64,000 bases of DNA from Selenomonadaceae bacterium (GTDB taxonomy: Bacteria; Bacillota; Negativicutes; Selenomonadales; Selenomonadaceae), in assembly GCA_017614505.1 (NCBI GenBank), contig JAGABT010000001.1:163328-227327 (forward strand), given 5' to 3'. Shown here piece after piece: positions 43,012 through 55,500 of the stretch (within the stretch, counting starts at the first letter, position 1; every line of letters starts with the position of its first letter). The notes under the pieces are model-generated. The model ran no database searches and was not told the DNA's origin. It saw nothing but the letters and a program-made list of their open reading frames with translations. Made by a program: the position numbers and the translations under genes.

Positions 43012-46000
43012 TCACTTTTCTGAACTGTAAGGCGCGATGGAAATCTGCGCGAGATTTTCAAAGCCGCTGCCGGTTTCAAGATTTGTGACGGAATAATTTT
43101 CAGCTGAAATCGCGTCCAGATTATTTTCGCCGGAAACGAAATTCATATCGTCAGCCGTGAACCACAGCGCGCTTGAACCTGCTCGCGCAGAAGTGCGGAT
43201 AACATTATCATCGACGTAGAAGCTGGCGAGCGTGGAATTTTTGAACGTGATGGAATTTGCAGTGCCGGTGCCGACGTAGAAAATGACATTGCTGCCGCTC
43301 TGAATGGAAGTTCTGATTGAACCGTCGGTAATTTCAACTGAATCCTGCGCGCCGAAGCCGACCACAACATCTTTGCCGTCGCTTTCGCCGTAGCTAATCA
43401 AAATTCCGCCGCCGTTGGAATAAATCGAATCTGCTCCAGCGCCGCCATGGACGGTAACATTTTCCGCTGAACTAACCACACTGATTTTGTCGTTACCGGC
43501 GCCACCGTCGATAAATCCATCGTCAGCCGCCGTGTAAATCGTATCAGCGCAGTCGCCGCCGTAAACAGTCGAATTTTCCGCAGAACTCAGCAGGGTGATT
43601 TTATCAGTACCGCCTTCGCCCTCAATCCAGCAATTTTCGCCGCTACTGACAATAGAGTCGTTACCCTCGCCGCCGAAAATCGTTGTATCGCCGCCGGAAT
43701 TTGTAACATTATCGTTACCGCTCATCGCGCTGATTCTGGCACCAGTGAGCGTATTTGACAGCGTGTCGGCAAACTCCGTACCCTTGATAATTTTGAAATC
43801 GTCGCTGATTGTAATGACGCCGTTTTCAACTTTAAATTCCTCGTCGGCGACATTGCGCAGGATAATTTTTCCACTTCCAATCTGGAAAGTGACATTATTA
43901 CCGCTGCGGGTCTGACTGCCGATGGTTGCACCGGTAACGGAAATTGAATCGCCCTTAAGGAATCCGATAATCGTATCTATGCCGTCACCGTTTGCGTAGA
44001 GGAAAAGGTTCTCGCTGCCGTTGCTGTTAATTGAATCATTGCCCGCGCCCGCGTCAACCGTGACGTTAGTTGCATTGACGCCAATAGAGATTTTATCTGC
44101 GCCCGCGCCACCGTCAATCCACGCGGTATCGCCGTCCTGAGCAATAATATCGCTGCCGTCGCCGCCAAGAATTGTAACTTCGTCGCCGGTATTTGTAATT
44201 TTGTCGCTGCCCGTCCCCGCGTCGAGGTAAACATTTTCCGCGCGATTAATCAGCGTATCATTGCCAGCCAGCGCGTAAATCGTGGCGCCGTCATTATCGT
44301 TGACATAGGAATTTCCCCTTGCGTCCAGACTGACGGGTTTAATCCCCTCGGAAATGCTGATAACGTTGCCTTCGACCTGCAAGTCGGCGAGCGTAATTTC
44401 TTTCAGCGTAATTGAATTTGTTGTGCCTGCGTTGACATAAAAAATGACATTGTTGCCGCTTTGCACCGAAGTCCTGAGCGCGCCGGAAGTAACGGAAACT
44501 GAATCCGCCCCGCAGAATCCGAAGATAACGTCTTTACCGTCGCCCGCGCCGTACAAAATCAGATTGCTTTCGCCGTTGGTATAAACGGTATCGTTGCCCA
44601 CGCCGCCCTGAACGGTAATTTCCGCGCCGGAATTAGTAATTCTGTCAGCGCCTGCTCCGCCGGAAATTAAAACACTGTTGCCGCTGTTTTGAATCGTGTC
44701 GTTGCCCGCCAGCGCGTCGATTGTTGCGCCGGTCTCGCTGTTTGAAATGCTGTCCGCTTTGGCTGTGCCGCTGATAAATAAATCCCTGAGAACGATAAAG
44801 CCGTCTTCAACTTTAAAATTTTTGTCGCCGCCGTCTTTGATGGTGATAACATTGCCGAAACCGCTGCTGATAGTGAAAATCATGCTGCCGTTGCTGATAA
44901 CGGTTTTTGCGACGGTGCCGGACGCCAGCTGAATCGAATCGCTTTCGCCAAAGCCGACGATAACATCTTTGCCGCCGCTGTAACGAATTAGCGCACCAAT
45001 ATCATTTGAATAAATCGTGTCAGCGCCAGCACCACCGTCAAGTGTGACGTGTTCGCCGCCGGTAAGGGAAATTTTATCATTCCCCGCGCCGCCGAAAATT
45101 GAAACGTTTGAGCCGCTGGAAATGATTGTATCATTGCCCGCGTCCCCGCTGAGCGTCGCGCCTGCGCCGGTATTCGTGATTTTATCGTTGCCCTCTCCGC
45201 CGTAAATCACGACGTAGTTGCCGGAATTTGTAATGGTGTCGTTACCGGCAAGCGCGTCGACTGTGGATTCAGCTTTGGCATTTTCGATTTTTTCAGCCTT
45301 AGCAGTGCCGGAAATTCGAGCGGAAGTTCCTGTGCCGACGATATTCAGTTTCGTCAGACTCACGGCGTCTTTCAGCAGGACAGAGCCGCCCTTGACACTT
45401 ACCAGAATATCTCTGCCGCTTTGAACCGTGGAATAGGCAGTGGTGGCGCCCAGATTGAGCGTATCGTCGCCGTCTAAGCCATAAACTGTATCGTCACCGT
45501 CGCCCTGCGCGTACTGAATGACATTGTTGCGGCTGGCGCTTACGATGGAAATTACGTCGTCGCCTTCGCCGCCGTTAATCGTGACTTTCTTGCCGTATTC
45601 CGTGACGTTGCCACGCACGTTAATGTAGCTTAAACCGCTGCGAATTGAATCGTTGCCTTCGCCGCCGTAAATTAAAACGCTGTCGCCTGCGGGATTGTAG
45701 ATAAAATCTTTACCGTCACCACCGTCGATTGTTGATTCGTTTGAAGTGTATACCGTAGCATTTGAGCCGGCGCCATCCGCGTAATGAATGAACCCGTTAG
45801 AGATACTGTCGCTGCCCTTGCCGCCAGTTATCGTGACAAGCCTGCTGCCGTAAGTGGAAATTTCGTCATTGCCTTCGCCGCCATCCATGTAAATGGAATT
45901 GCCCCGCTGGTTTATGATAACATCTGAACCTGCTCCGCCCTTCATGGTTACACTATCGTTTTCGTAGTTGTAAACAATGTCGTCTCCCGCGTCGCCGGAT

Positions 46001-46407
46001 AGCGTGGACTTACTCCCCTCGCCCATGTTATAAATCTCGTCGTCGTCATTGCCGCCAAAAATTAAAACGCTGGAGCCGTAATTTCCAATCGTATCGTTGC
46101 CACTGCCGCCATAAAGGTAAGTAATAAGCGCCGCGTAATTGACAATGTAGTCGTTATCGTCGTCGCCGTCCGCTTTGACGCTGGAAGAGTACGTGTAAAT
46201 CCGAATAGTATCTTCGCCGGCGTCGCCCGAAATGGTTACCCTGCTGCCGGAAGTTTCAAGCTCATCATCGCCCTTGCCGCCGCTGATTGAAACCCTGTCG
46301 CCAAGATTTTGCACGGTATCTTTTCCAGCCAGCGCAGAAATTATCGCGCCGCTCACGGTATTCCAGAGGTAATCTGCTACTGCTGTGCCGGTTATGTTTG
46401 TACCCAT
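43012..46407 (-). CDS. RTX-like calcium-binding repeat protein, 1131 residues
   Basis: Made almost wholly of GGxGxDxx nonapeptide repeats that form calcium-bound beta rolls. About five modules are seen, each opening with an N/S-G-T-x-x-A-D segment and SALAGNDT-like motif, then several GGAGNDxI runs, then a linker of type DSIQLxSG...VIFYVGTGTxNSITLK. No signal peptide is visible. The C-terminus NYSVTNLETGSGFENLAQ is nearly identical to that of the giant neighbour, so it may be the secretion or anchoring signal of a type I system. No T1SS genes lie in the window. GGAGG is 7 bases before the ATG. Confidence 0.85.
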   Translation of the reverse strand: MGTNITGTAVADYLWNTVSGAIISALAGKDTVQNLGDRVSISGGKGDDELETSGSRVTISGDAGEDTIRIYTYSSSVKADGDDDNDYIVNYAALITYLYGGSGNDTIGNYGSSVLIFGGNDDDEIYNMGEGSKSTLSGDAGDDIVYNYENDSVTMKGGAGSDVIINQRGNSIYMDGGEGNDEISTYGSRLVTITGGKGSDSISNGFIHYADGAGSNATVYTSNESTIDGGDGKDFIYNPAGDSVLIYGGEGNDSIRSGLSYINVRGNVTEYGKKVTINGGEGDDVISIVSASRNNVIQYAQGDGDDTVYGLDGDDTLNLGATTAYSTVQSGRDILVSVKGGSVLLKDAVSLTKLNIVGTGTSARISGTAKAEKIENAKAESTVDALAGNDTITNSGNYVVIYGGEGNDKITNTGAGATLSGDAGNDTIISSGSNVSIFGGAGNDKISLTGGEHVTLDGGAGADTIYSNDIGALIRYSGGKDVIVGFGESDSIQLASGTVAKTVISNGSMIFTISSGFGNVITIKDGGDKNFKVEDGFIVLRDLFISGTAKADSISNSETGATIDALAGNDTIQNSGNSVLISGGAGADRITNSGAEITVQGGVGNDTVYTNGESNLILYGAGDGKDVIFGFCGADSVSVTSGALRTSVQSGNNVIFYVNAGTTNSITLKEITLADLQVEGNVISISEGIKPVSLDARGNSYVNDNDGATIYALAGNDTLINRAENVYLDAGTGSDKITNTGDEVTILGGDGSDIIAQDGDTAWIDGGAGADKISIGVNATNVTVDAGAGNDSINSNGSENLFLYANGDGIDTIIGFLKGDSISVTGATIGSQTRSGNNVTFQIGSGKIILRNVADEEFKVENGVITISDDFKIIKGTEFADTLSNTLTGARISAMSGNDNVTNSGGDTTIFGGEGNDSIVSSGENCWIEGEGGTDKITLLSSAENSTVYGGDCADTIYTAADDGFIDGGAGNDKISVVSSAENVTVHGGAGADSIYSNGGGILISYGESDGKDVVVGFGAQDSVEITDGSIRTSIQSGSNVIFYVGTGTANSITFKNSTLASFYVDDNVIRTSARAGSSALWFTADDMNFVSGENNLDAISAENYSVTNLETGSGFENLAQISIAPYSSEK

Positions 46408-46472
46408 AAGAAAACCTCCTTAAGCAGAACAGTTTTTAATTTTATCGTTATTCCGTTGAATTTTCTTCAAAG

Positions 46473-46501
46473 AAAAAAAGCGGCAGGAATTAACCCGCCG
46501 C
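46473..46501 (-). terminator. Terminator after the giant RTX gene
   Basis: On the minus strand GCGGCGGG-TTAATT-CCTGCCGC (one G-T pair) is followed by seven T. It separates the giant gene from the 1131-residue gene, which therefore needs its own promoter or read-through. Confidence 0.85.
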
Positions 46502-46526
46502 CATGAATTTTATCTGCGCGAAAATT

Positions 46527-49500
46527 TTACTTGTCGGTAAAGGTAAGTAAAGTTTTATCGTCCTGCGCGAGATTTTCAAAGCCGCTGCCGGTTTCAAGAT
46601 TTGTGACGGAATAATTTTCAGCGGTAATTTCATTTATCGAAGTTTCGCCGGTAACAAAATTGTCGTCGTCAGCTGCAAACCACGGAACCGCTGCATTGCC
46701 GTGTCTGTTGCGCATGTAAATCGCGTTGCCGTCGACGTAGAAATCAGTGCGCGAAGCATCGCGAATCGTAATTGAATTTGTCGTGCCGGTGCCGATGTAG
46801 AAAATGACATTGGAACCGCTCTGTACTGAACTGCGGATTGAGCCGCCAGTAATTTCAATCGAATCTTCCGCACCGAAACCTAAAATTACATCTTTTCCGT
46901 CGCCCGCTGCGTACTGAATAACGTTGCCGTTACCATTGGAATAAATCGTATCGTTACCCGCGCCGCCAATGAGCGTGGAATATTCCGCGTCGCTCGAAAG
47001 GCTTATTCTGTCAGCGCCCGCGCCAGCGTCGATATAAGCACTACCGCCGTCGTTGAAGATTGTATCGTTGCCTGCTCCGCCGTCGATAGTAGCGTCACCG
47101 CCGCCATTGATAATCCTGTCGTTGCCTGCGCCGCCAAGAATCAGAACTTCGCTGCCGTAATTGGTAATCGTATCGTTGCCGGCAAGCGCGTCGATAACAG
47201 CGCCGTCAAATTCGTTTTCAAGGTTATTCGCGGCGCTCGTACCGATAACCGAAATTGGCTCTTTGCCGTCGAGACTAATCACGCCGTTTTCAACTTTAAA
47301 GTCTTTGTCAGCGGCGTCGCGCAGGGTAATGGAATTGCTGGTGCCTGTGCCGATGTAGAAAATTTTGTTAGCGCCGCTGTTCACTGAAGCTCTAATCTCG
47401 CCACTGGTTATCTGAATCGAATCGTCGCCGTCGAAGCCGAAAATAACGTCTTTGCCGTTGCCGCTGGCGTACTGAATCAGATTGCCCTTGCCATTGGTGT
47501 AAATCGTGTCGTTGCCTGCGCCGCCAATAGCAGTGACTTTTTCAGCGCGAGAGCCAAGGGAAATTCTGTCAGCGCCAGCTCCGCCGTCAATAAACGAGGT
47601 ATTTCCGCTGGAAATAATCGTGTCGTTTCCGGCGTCGCCGTTAATCGTGACTTCATCGCCGGAATTTGTGATTCTGTCGTTACCAGCGCCGCCACTAATA
47701 AGAGCCTGAATGCCGGAATTGCTGACGGTATCGTTTCCGCCGAGCGCGTCAATTTTCATGCCGCTGATTGTGTTAGTAAGACTATTCGCCGCCTCCGTGC
47801 CTTTAATGATTTTAGGCGTGTCGTCGATTGTTATGACACCGTTCTCAATCTTAAATTCTTCGTCGGCGACGTTGCGCAGGACAATTTTGCCGCTGCCTAT
47901 TGCGAAGGTAACGTTATTGCCGCTTACAGTCGGACCGCTGATTGTGCCACTGATAACATTAATCGAATCGCCCTTGAGGAAGCCGATGATTGTATCAGCG
48001 CCGTCGCCGTTAGCGTAAAGGAACGTATTGTAATTGCCGTTGCTGAGAATAGAATCGCTGCCAGCGCCAGCATTGATTGTGACGTGTTCTGAGTTGTCTC
48101 CAAGAGAAATTCTGTCGTTGCCTGCGCCGCCGTCGATCAGTGCGGCATCGCCATCGCTGATAATGGTATCGTTGCCCACACCTCCATAAACTGTGACTTC
48201 CGCGCCGGTATTGATAATTTTGTCATGACCAGCCAGCGCGTCGATAACCACACCGGAAAGTGAATTGTTAATGGTATTCGCCGACGAAGTGCCGCTTATA
48301 GTTGTTATTCCGCTTTCGCCGACAGTGATTATATCGCCTTCGACTGTAAATTTTTTGTCAGCGGAATTTTTCAGCGTGATTGCGGAGGCTGTGCCGGAGC
48401 TCGTGTAGAAAATCACGTCATTGTTGCTGATAAGTGTGCGATCAACGCTGCCGCTGGTGAGCTGGATTGAATCTTTGTCGCTGAAGCCGAAAATAACATC
48501 CTTGCCGTCGCTCGCGTTGAAAGTGTAGAGGACGCCGCTGGAATTGTTGTAAATTGTATCGTTCCCTGCGCCGCCAGAAACTGTGACATCTTCCGCGCCG
48601 CTGGAAATGGTAATTCTATCCGTACCAGCGCCGCCGTCAATCAGCACAGAATTTCCGCCGTTGATAATCGAATCGTTACCGGCACCACCGCGAATCGTAA
48701 CTTCAGCGCTGGTGTTAGTAATTTTATCGTTGCCCGCGCCAGCGTCGATATAAACCTGCTCGCCAGAATTTGTCACTGTATCGTTGCCAGCCAGCGCGTC
48801 AATCGCCACGCCGGAAATCGTGTTGGAAATTTTATTCGCGGAGGAAGTCCCTCTGATAGTTTCCCGCTTGTCTTCGCCGATTGTAATGGTATTGTCATCG
48901 ACTACGATTTTTTTGCTGGCGGAATTTTTCAGCGTGATAGAATTTGTGGTGCCGCTGCCGGTGTAGAAAATCACGTCGCCGCTGCTGACCATGCTGTGGT
49001 CGACGCTGCCGCTGGTGAGCTGGATTGAATCAGTTCCGTCGAAGCCGTAGATTATATCTTTGCCGCCGCTGCTGGCGTATTCAATCAGATTGCCGTTGCC
49101 GTTGGTGTAAATCGCGTCATCACCGGCGCCGCCGTTTATCGTGACATATTGGGCACCGCTCGAAAGGCTTATTTTATCGTTGCCCGCGCCGCCGCTGATT
49201 GAAACTTCATTGCCGAAATTTGTCACGGTATCATTACCGGCGAGGGCGTCGATGGTGGCGCCGTTTTCGTCGTTTGAAATATTATCCGCCAAAGAAGTTC
49301 CGCTGATAAACAAATCTGGCGTCGGTTCGATTTGAATCACGCCGCCCGAGACTTTGAAATTCATGCTGCCGCCGTCTTTCACGGTAATGACGTTGCTGGA
49401 GCTGCCGCTGACGGTGAAGAGCATATTGCCGTTGCTGATAAGCGTGCGGCTGACGCTGCCGTTGGTGAGCTGGATTGAATCAGTATCGCCGAAGCCGTAG

Positions 49501-52500
49501 ATTGTATCTTTTCCGCCGCCTGAGGCGTAGCTGACAAGATTATTTTCGCCGCTGAGGTGAATTGCGTCAGCACCGGCGCCCGCGTTGATTGTGACGTTTT
49601 TGGTTGCGCCGGAAATTGAAATTGTATCGGCACCGGCGCCCGCGGAAATTGAAATGTTGCTGCCGCTGTTGAAAATTCTGTCGTCGCCGGCGTCGCCAAT
49701 AATCGTGGCTTCGTTGCCAGTATTTACAATCGAATCGTTGCCAGCGCCTGCGGAAATTGAAACTCTTGCGCCGGAATTTACAATGGTATCGTTATTGGCG
49801 AGGGCGACAATTGTATTTTCAGCATCGTCATTTTCGATAAGGTCGGCGCCGCTGGTACCGCTGATAATCGTGGGACCTGGGTCGATGCGGATAATATCTT
49901 CGTCGACGCGGAATTTCGTACCGGCGTGGTCTTTAATCGTTATCGCATTGGAAGTGCCTTTGCCAATGTAGAAAACGAGATTGTTGCCGCTGGTTACGGT
50001 GTTGCTTACGGAGCCGCTGGCGAGCTGGATTGAATCTTTCTCGCTGAAACCGACAATAGAATCCTTGCCGCCGCCGCTTTCGTAGATGAAAAGATTGGAA
50101 TTGCCGGAGCTGTAAATCGTGTCATTGCCAGCGCCTGCGGAAACCGTGACGTGTTCAGCACTGCTGCCGAGGGAAATTTTGTCAGCGCCTGCGCCGCCGT
50201 CAATCAGCACGCTTCTGCCGCTGGAAGTAATTGTATCGTTGCCAGCCTCGCCGCTGATTGAAACCTCGTTGCCGGAATTTGTGATTTTGTCGTTACCGGC
50301 GCCTGCGGAAATTGAAACTTTCGCGCCAGAATTTGAAATTGTGTCGTTACCGGCAAGCGCGTCAATCATATTTTCGTCGTCACTGTTGCTGAGCAAATCT
50401 CCACCAGAAGTGCCGGTTATGACTATTGGACCGTCGCTCAAAGTAATGACACTGCCAGAGATTTTGAATTTCTGGCTGGCGGAATTTTTAAATGTAATGG
50501 AATTTTCGGTACCGGTGCCGATGTAGAAAATTACATCCGAGCCGCTGATAATTGAGCTGCTGATATTTCCGCCGGAAACTGAAACTGAATCGGTGACCGC
50601 CATGCCGTAAATAAAATCTTTGCCGTCGCCGTTTGCGTAGCGAATGAGGTTGCTGGCGCCGTTGACGTAAATTGTATCCGCGCCGGTACCGCCAAAAATT
50701 GTGTTGTTAGCGCCGCCACCGCCGATGCTGATTTTGTCATTATCCTCGCCGCCGTCGATGAAAATTGCATTGCCGTTGGAATTAACCACGTCATTGCCTG
50801 CACCGCCGTTTACCGTAGAATTTTTAGTTTCGTCGGATATTCTGATAGAATCAGCGCCGTCGCCGCCGTAAGTCAGAATATTTTTGCCGAAAGTTGCAAT
50901 GGTATCGTTACCAGCCTCGCCGAGAATTGTAACTTCGTTGCCAGTACTTGCAACCCAATCGTTACCGGCGCCGCCGGAAATTGAAACCTGCGCGCCGTAA
51001 TTGTAAATAGTGTCGTTACCAGCCAGCGCGTTAATCGTCGCCCTGTCGTTGTTATTTTGAATACTGTCATTGCGGTCGGAACCGTTGATAAACTGGTTGG
51101 CGCTGATAACTGTGGTGAAAGCTTTGCCGCCGACGATTAAGTTCAAATCTCTTTCTGCGTATGATTTGAGAGTCAGGACGCCGCTGCCAATGCTCAGCAA
51201 AACGTCGCTGCCTTTGACCGAGGCGCTGGAGATTGAGCCGGAAGTAATTTCCAGCGTATCGTCCTCGTCGAAGTTTTGGATAACGTCGTTGTCGTCTCCG
51301 GAAGCGTAGCGGATTCTGGTGTTGTAGCTGACGGTTGAAAGATTGATGGTATCGTTGCCCGTTCCGCCGGTGATTGTGACGTAAGAACCGCCGGTATTGC
51401 GAACCAAATCGTTGTCAGCGCCAGCGTCGATTGAAACGCTGTTGGCGCCGCTATCGTTCACGTTGTTAATGATTGTATCCTTGCCGTCGCCGCCCAGAAC
51501 TGTGACGCGGTTGCCGTAAGTATTAATTGAATCGTCGCCCTCGCCGCCGTTAATCAAAACGTTTTCTCCGACGTTATCGAAAATAATATCGCCGGTTCCT
51601 TCCAAAGTTGCCTGCTTGCCATTGTAAATTCTGTCGTTGCCGGTGCCGCCGTTAATCGTGATGTTGTTTTCAAAATTACCGACGTAATCATTGCCGTCAC
51701 CGGCGTTAATCAGGACACTTTCGCCGAAATTGCGAATGTAATCGTCGCCAGCGTCGCCGTCGAGCGTGGAGTTCGCGCCGTAATTCCGAATAGTATCGTT
51801 ACCGATTCCGCCGGAAATGGAAACGTTATTTGCATTTTTTAAATTTGTAATTTCGTCGTTGCTTTGGAGCGCGCTGATAGTTACGTTTGCGGAAGAATTT
51901 TCCAGAGTATCGGCGTAGGCTGTGCCATAAATTACAGAGGGAAGCGTGACGGTAGTTACGGCGCCATTCCCGACTTTCAGTTTGAAGGAATTGCCCGCCA
52001 TTTCAGTGAGGCGAACAGAGCCGATGCCGATATTAAGAATTAAATCGCTGCCGCTTCTTACCGAGCTGGAAATACTGCCGCTGGTAACATGGAGGGTATC
52101 AAGTGCGTCGATTGCGTAAATTGTATCGTTGCCATCACCGGACGCGTACTGGTATAAATTGCCGGTATAGTCGTTAGGATTGGAGAGCTCAGATTTTTGA
52201 TTGACAATAAAATCAGCGCCAGCGCCGCCGGAAACTGTATTTCTGTAGCCGGCAAACATAATCGTATCGTTGCCCGCGCCGCCGGAAAGCGAAGAATAAT
52301 TCATGTATCCCACAATAACATCATTGCCCGCGTCGCCGCCAATCGTATTGTAACCTTTGCCTTCTTCGCCGCTAACGATAACGTCATCGCCTGCGCCGCC
52401 GCTGATTGAAACATTGTCGGCTAAATTCCAAATTGTATCGTTTCCGCCGAGACCGGCGACCGTTGCGCCTTCAAGCTCGTTAGTTATCTCGTCTGCGCCG

Positions 52501-55500
52501 GAAGTGCCTTCAATGTACAGCTCGTCGCCTTCCTCAACGAGAGAAACATTTACCGCTGCCGCGTTTCCGATTTTCAGCCAGATACTGGAACCTGCCGCGT
52601 CTTTGAGCAGAATTGAGCCGCTGCCGACGTAGAAAATTACATCCGCGCCGCTGATGACCGAACTGGAAATTGAGCCGCTGGTAATGTGAATTGTATCTTT
52701 GGTGCTGGAGCCTATAATCGTGTCATTGCCGTCGCCGGAGGCGTACTGGATAAAGCTTTTCTCAACAGGTTCATCAACGCCGCTCAGCGAGATTAAATCA
52801 GAGCCTGCTCCGCCATTTAACGTAGCGCCCTCGCTCCAGTTCACAATGGTATCGTTGCCGGCGCCGCCCTGAACCGTGACTCTGGTTTCATTGGAATAGG
52901 TCTGAATGAAGTCGTTGCCGGTACCGCCGTCCAGGAGGTTGCTGTTACCGGCGCCGTTAATATAATCGTCGCCAGCGCCGCCGCGGATTGTATTGTTGGA
53001 GGCATTGACATAAACGTAGAGGAAATCGTTGCCGTCACCGCCGTCAATAAGATTTTCCGTGCTGCCGATATCCAAGACATCATCGCCAGCGCCACCGTTA
53101 ATCGTGGTGTTTTCAGCGTCCGTACCAATCGTATCGTTGCCAGCGCCGCCGTTGACGGTATTTTGAGAGCCGCTGACTTCAATGTAGTCCGCGCCCGTGC
53201 CACCGTTGAGCAAAATATTTTCCTCGTAACTTCCAATGGTATTGTAGCCGGAATCGCCGTTAATTGTGGCGCGGGTTTCGTTCGAGTAGACAATCATTGA
53301 ATCGTTGCCGGCGCCGAGATTTATCGTGGAGCCAGAAACAGTTCCAATTCCGTTGACGGTATCGTTGCCGTCGCCCGCGTTAATCACGTTATTTTGGGCG
53401 CCATCGAAAACGACAATGTAGTCATTGCCAGCGCCGCCGTCTACGGTATGACCAGAGCCGCCGACAGTAATTTCATCGCTGCCGGCGCCGCCGTAAACGG
53501 AATTTCTAGTTGCATTTGAATAAATAATGAGGCTGTCATTATCGTCGCCGCCGTCGACTGTAACATTTCTGCTGCCGGAATGAACCGTATCGGAGCCAGC
53601 GCCGCCGTAAATTTTGATACTGGAATTGTTCGCAGCAAGATAAACGGAATCGTCTCCCGTGCCCAGATTTATCGTGACACTGTTCGCGCTGGGACCGTTG
53701 AAAATGATGTCGTTGCCGGCGCCGGCATTTATTGAAACGTTGCTGCCGTAGTTTTCAATTTCGTCGTTACCGCCGAGCGCGTCAATCGTGGCGTCGTCAA
53801 GTTCATTCTCGATATTATCAGCGCCGGACGTGCCTTCAATGTACAGCTTGTCTTCCTCTGCAGCAAGCGAAACATTTACCGCCGCCGCGCTGCCGACCTT
53901 CAGCCAGACGCTGGAGCCTGCTGCATCTTTCAGCGTAATCGTACCGTTGCCGACGGTGAAAATAACATCCGCGCCGCTGACAACAGAATTTGAAATGGAG
54001 CCGCTGGTTATGTGCAGAGTGTCGGCGTCATAAAGCCCGATGATAACGTCATTGCCTGCGCCGGAAGCGTACTGGTAAATATTGCCGAAACTGTTTTCGT
54101 TGTAAATGGTGTCATTGCCAGCGCCACCCGCAATCGTAGAGCCGTCGATATCGTCAAATATTGCGGACAAAGTGATAGCGTCATTTCCAGCGCCGCCATT
54201 AACAGAGGCAAACGATTCAATTAAAATACGGTCATTGCCTTCGCCGCCGTCAACCGTAGCGGGAGCGCCGCCGCTGATAATCGAATCGTCGCCCGCGCCG
54301 CCATGAACCGTTACATAGGCGCCGCCATTCTGAATTGTATCGTTGCCGTCCCCACCGTTGATATAAGCGCTTTCGGTGCCGCTATTTATGATTCTGTCAG
54401 CGCCTGCCCCGCCGAGCATTGTAACATCATTGTCGGCGTTGCTATAAATGGTGTCGTTGCCGTCGTCGCCGTTAATGTAGACGTTCGAGGCGCTGTTATC
54501 AACGGTATCATTGCCGGTACCGGCGGAAATTGAAACTCCCTCGCCGAAATTCGTAATGGTATCGTTACCGCTCATGGCGTCAATCGTGGCGTCGTCCAGC
54601 TCGTTTTCAATGTTATCGTTGCCGGAAGTTCCCTCAATGTACAGCTCGTCGCCTTCCTCAACGAGAGAAACATTTACCGCCGCCGCGCTGCCGAGTTTCA
54701 GCCAGACGCTGGAACCCGCCGCGTTTTTGAGCAGAATCGTACCGCTACCGACGGTGAAAATTACATCTGAGCCGCTGATAACAGAACTGGAAATGTTGCC
54801 GCTGGTAATGTGAATTGTATCTGATTCGCTGAGCCCGCGAATTGTGTCGTCGCCGTCACCTGAGGCGTACTGAATCAGAACATTTTCGGTGTTACCGTTG
54901 CTGCTGGTGAGCGAAATTAAATCTGAGCCGGCGCCGCCGTTTACCGTAGCGCCCGCGCTCCAGTTCACAATCGTATCGTTCCCCGCGCCGCCGCGCGCCG
55001 TGGAATTTTCATCGTCGGAATAAATTTTAATGAAATCGCTGCCGTCGCCGCCGTCGTAGAGGTTGCTGCTGCCGCCGCCGTCAATTGTGTCATTACCGGC
55101 GCCGCCGTAAGCCGAAATGCTCAAAGAGTTCGCGTAGAAATAGAAAAAGTCGTTGCCGGCGTCACCGCTTACGAAGTTGGACGAGCCGTCAATTTCGAGC
55201 GTATCGTTGCCGCTGCCAGCGTAAGCTGTCGAGCGTTCCGCTGTGCTGTAAAAATGAATCAAATCCGCGTCAGTGCCGCCGTTGATTAAAATATTCTGCC
55301 CGCCGCTTTGAATTGTGTTGTAGCCGGAATCGCCGTAAATCGTAGCGCGAGTTTCGTTTGAGTAGATCTTCATAAAATCGTTGCCGGAGCCGAGGTTAAT
55401 CGTGGAGCCAGAAACAGTTCCAATTCCATTGACGGTATCGTTGCCGTCGCCCGCGTTAATCACGTTATTTTTAGCCTCATCGAAAATGACAATGTAGTCA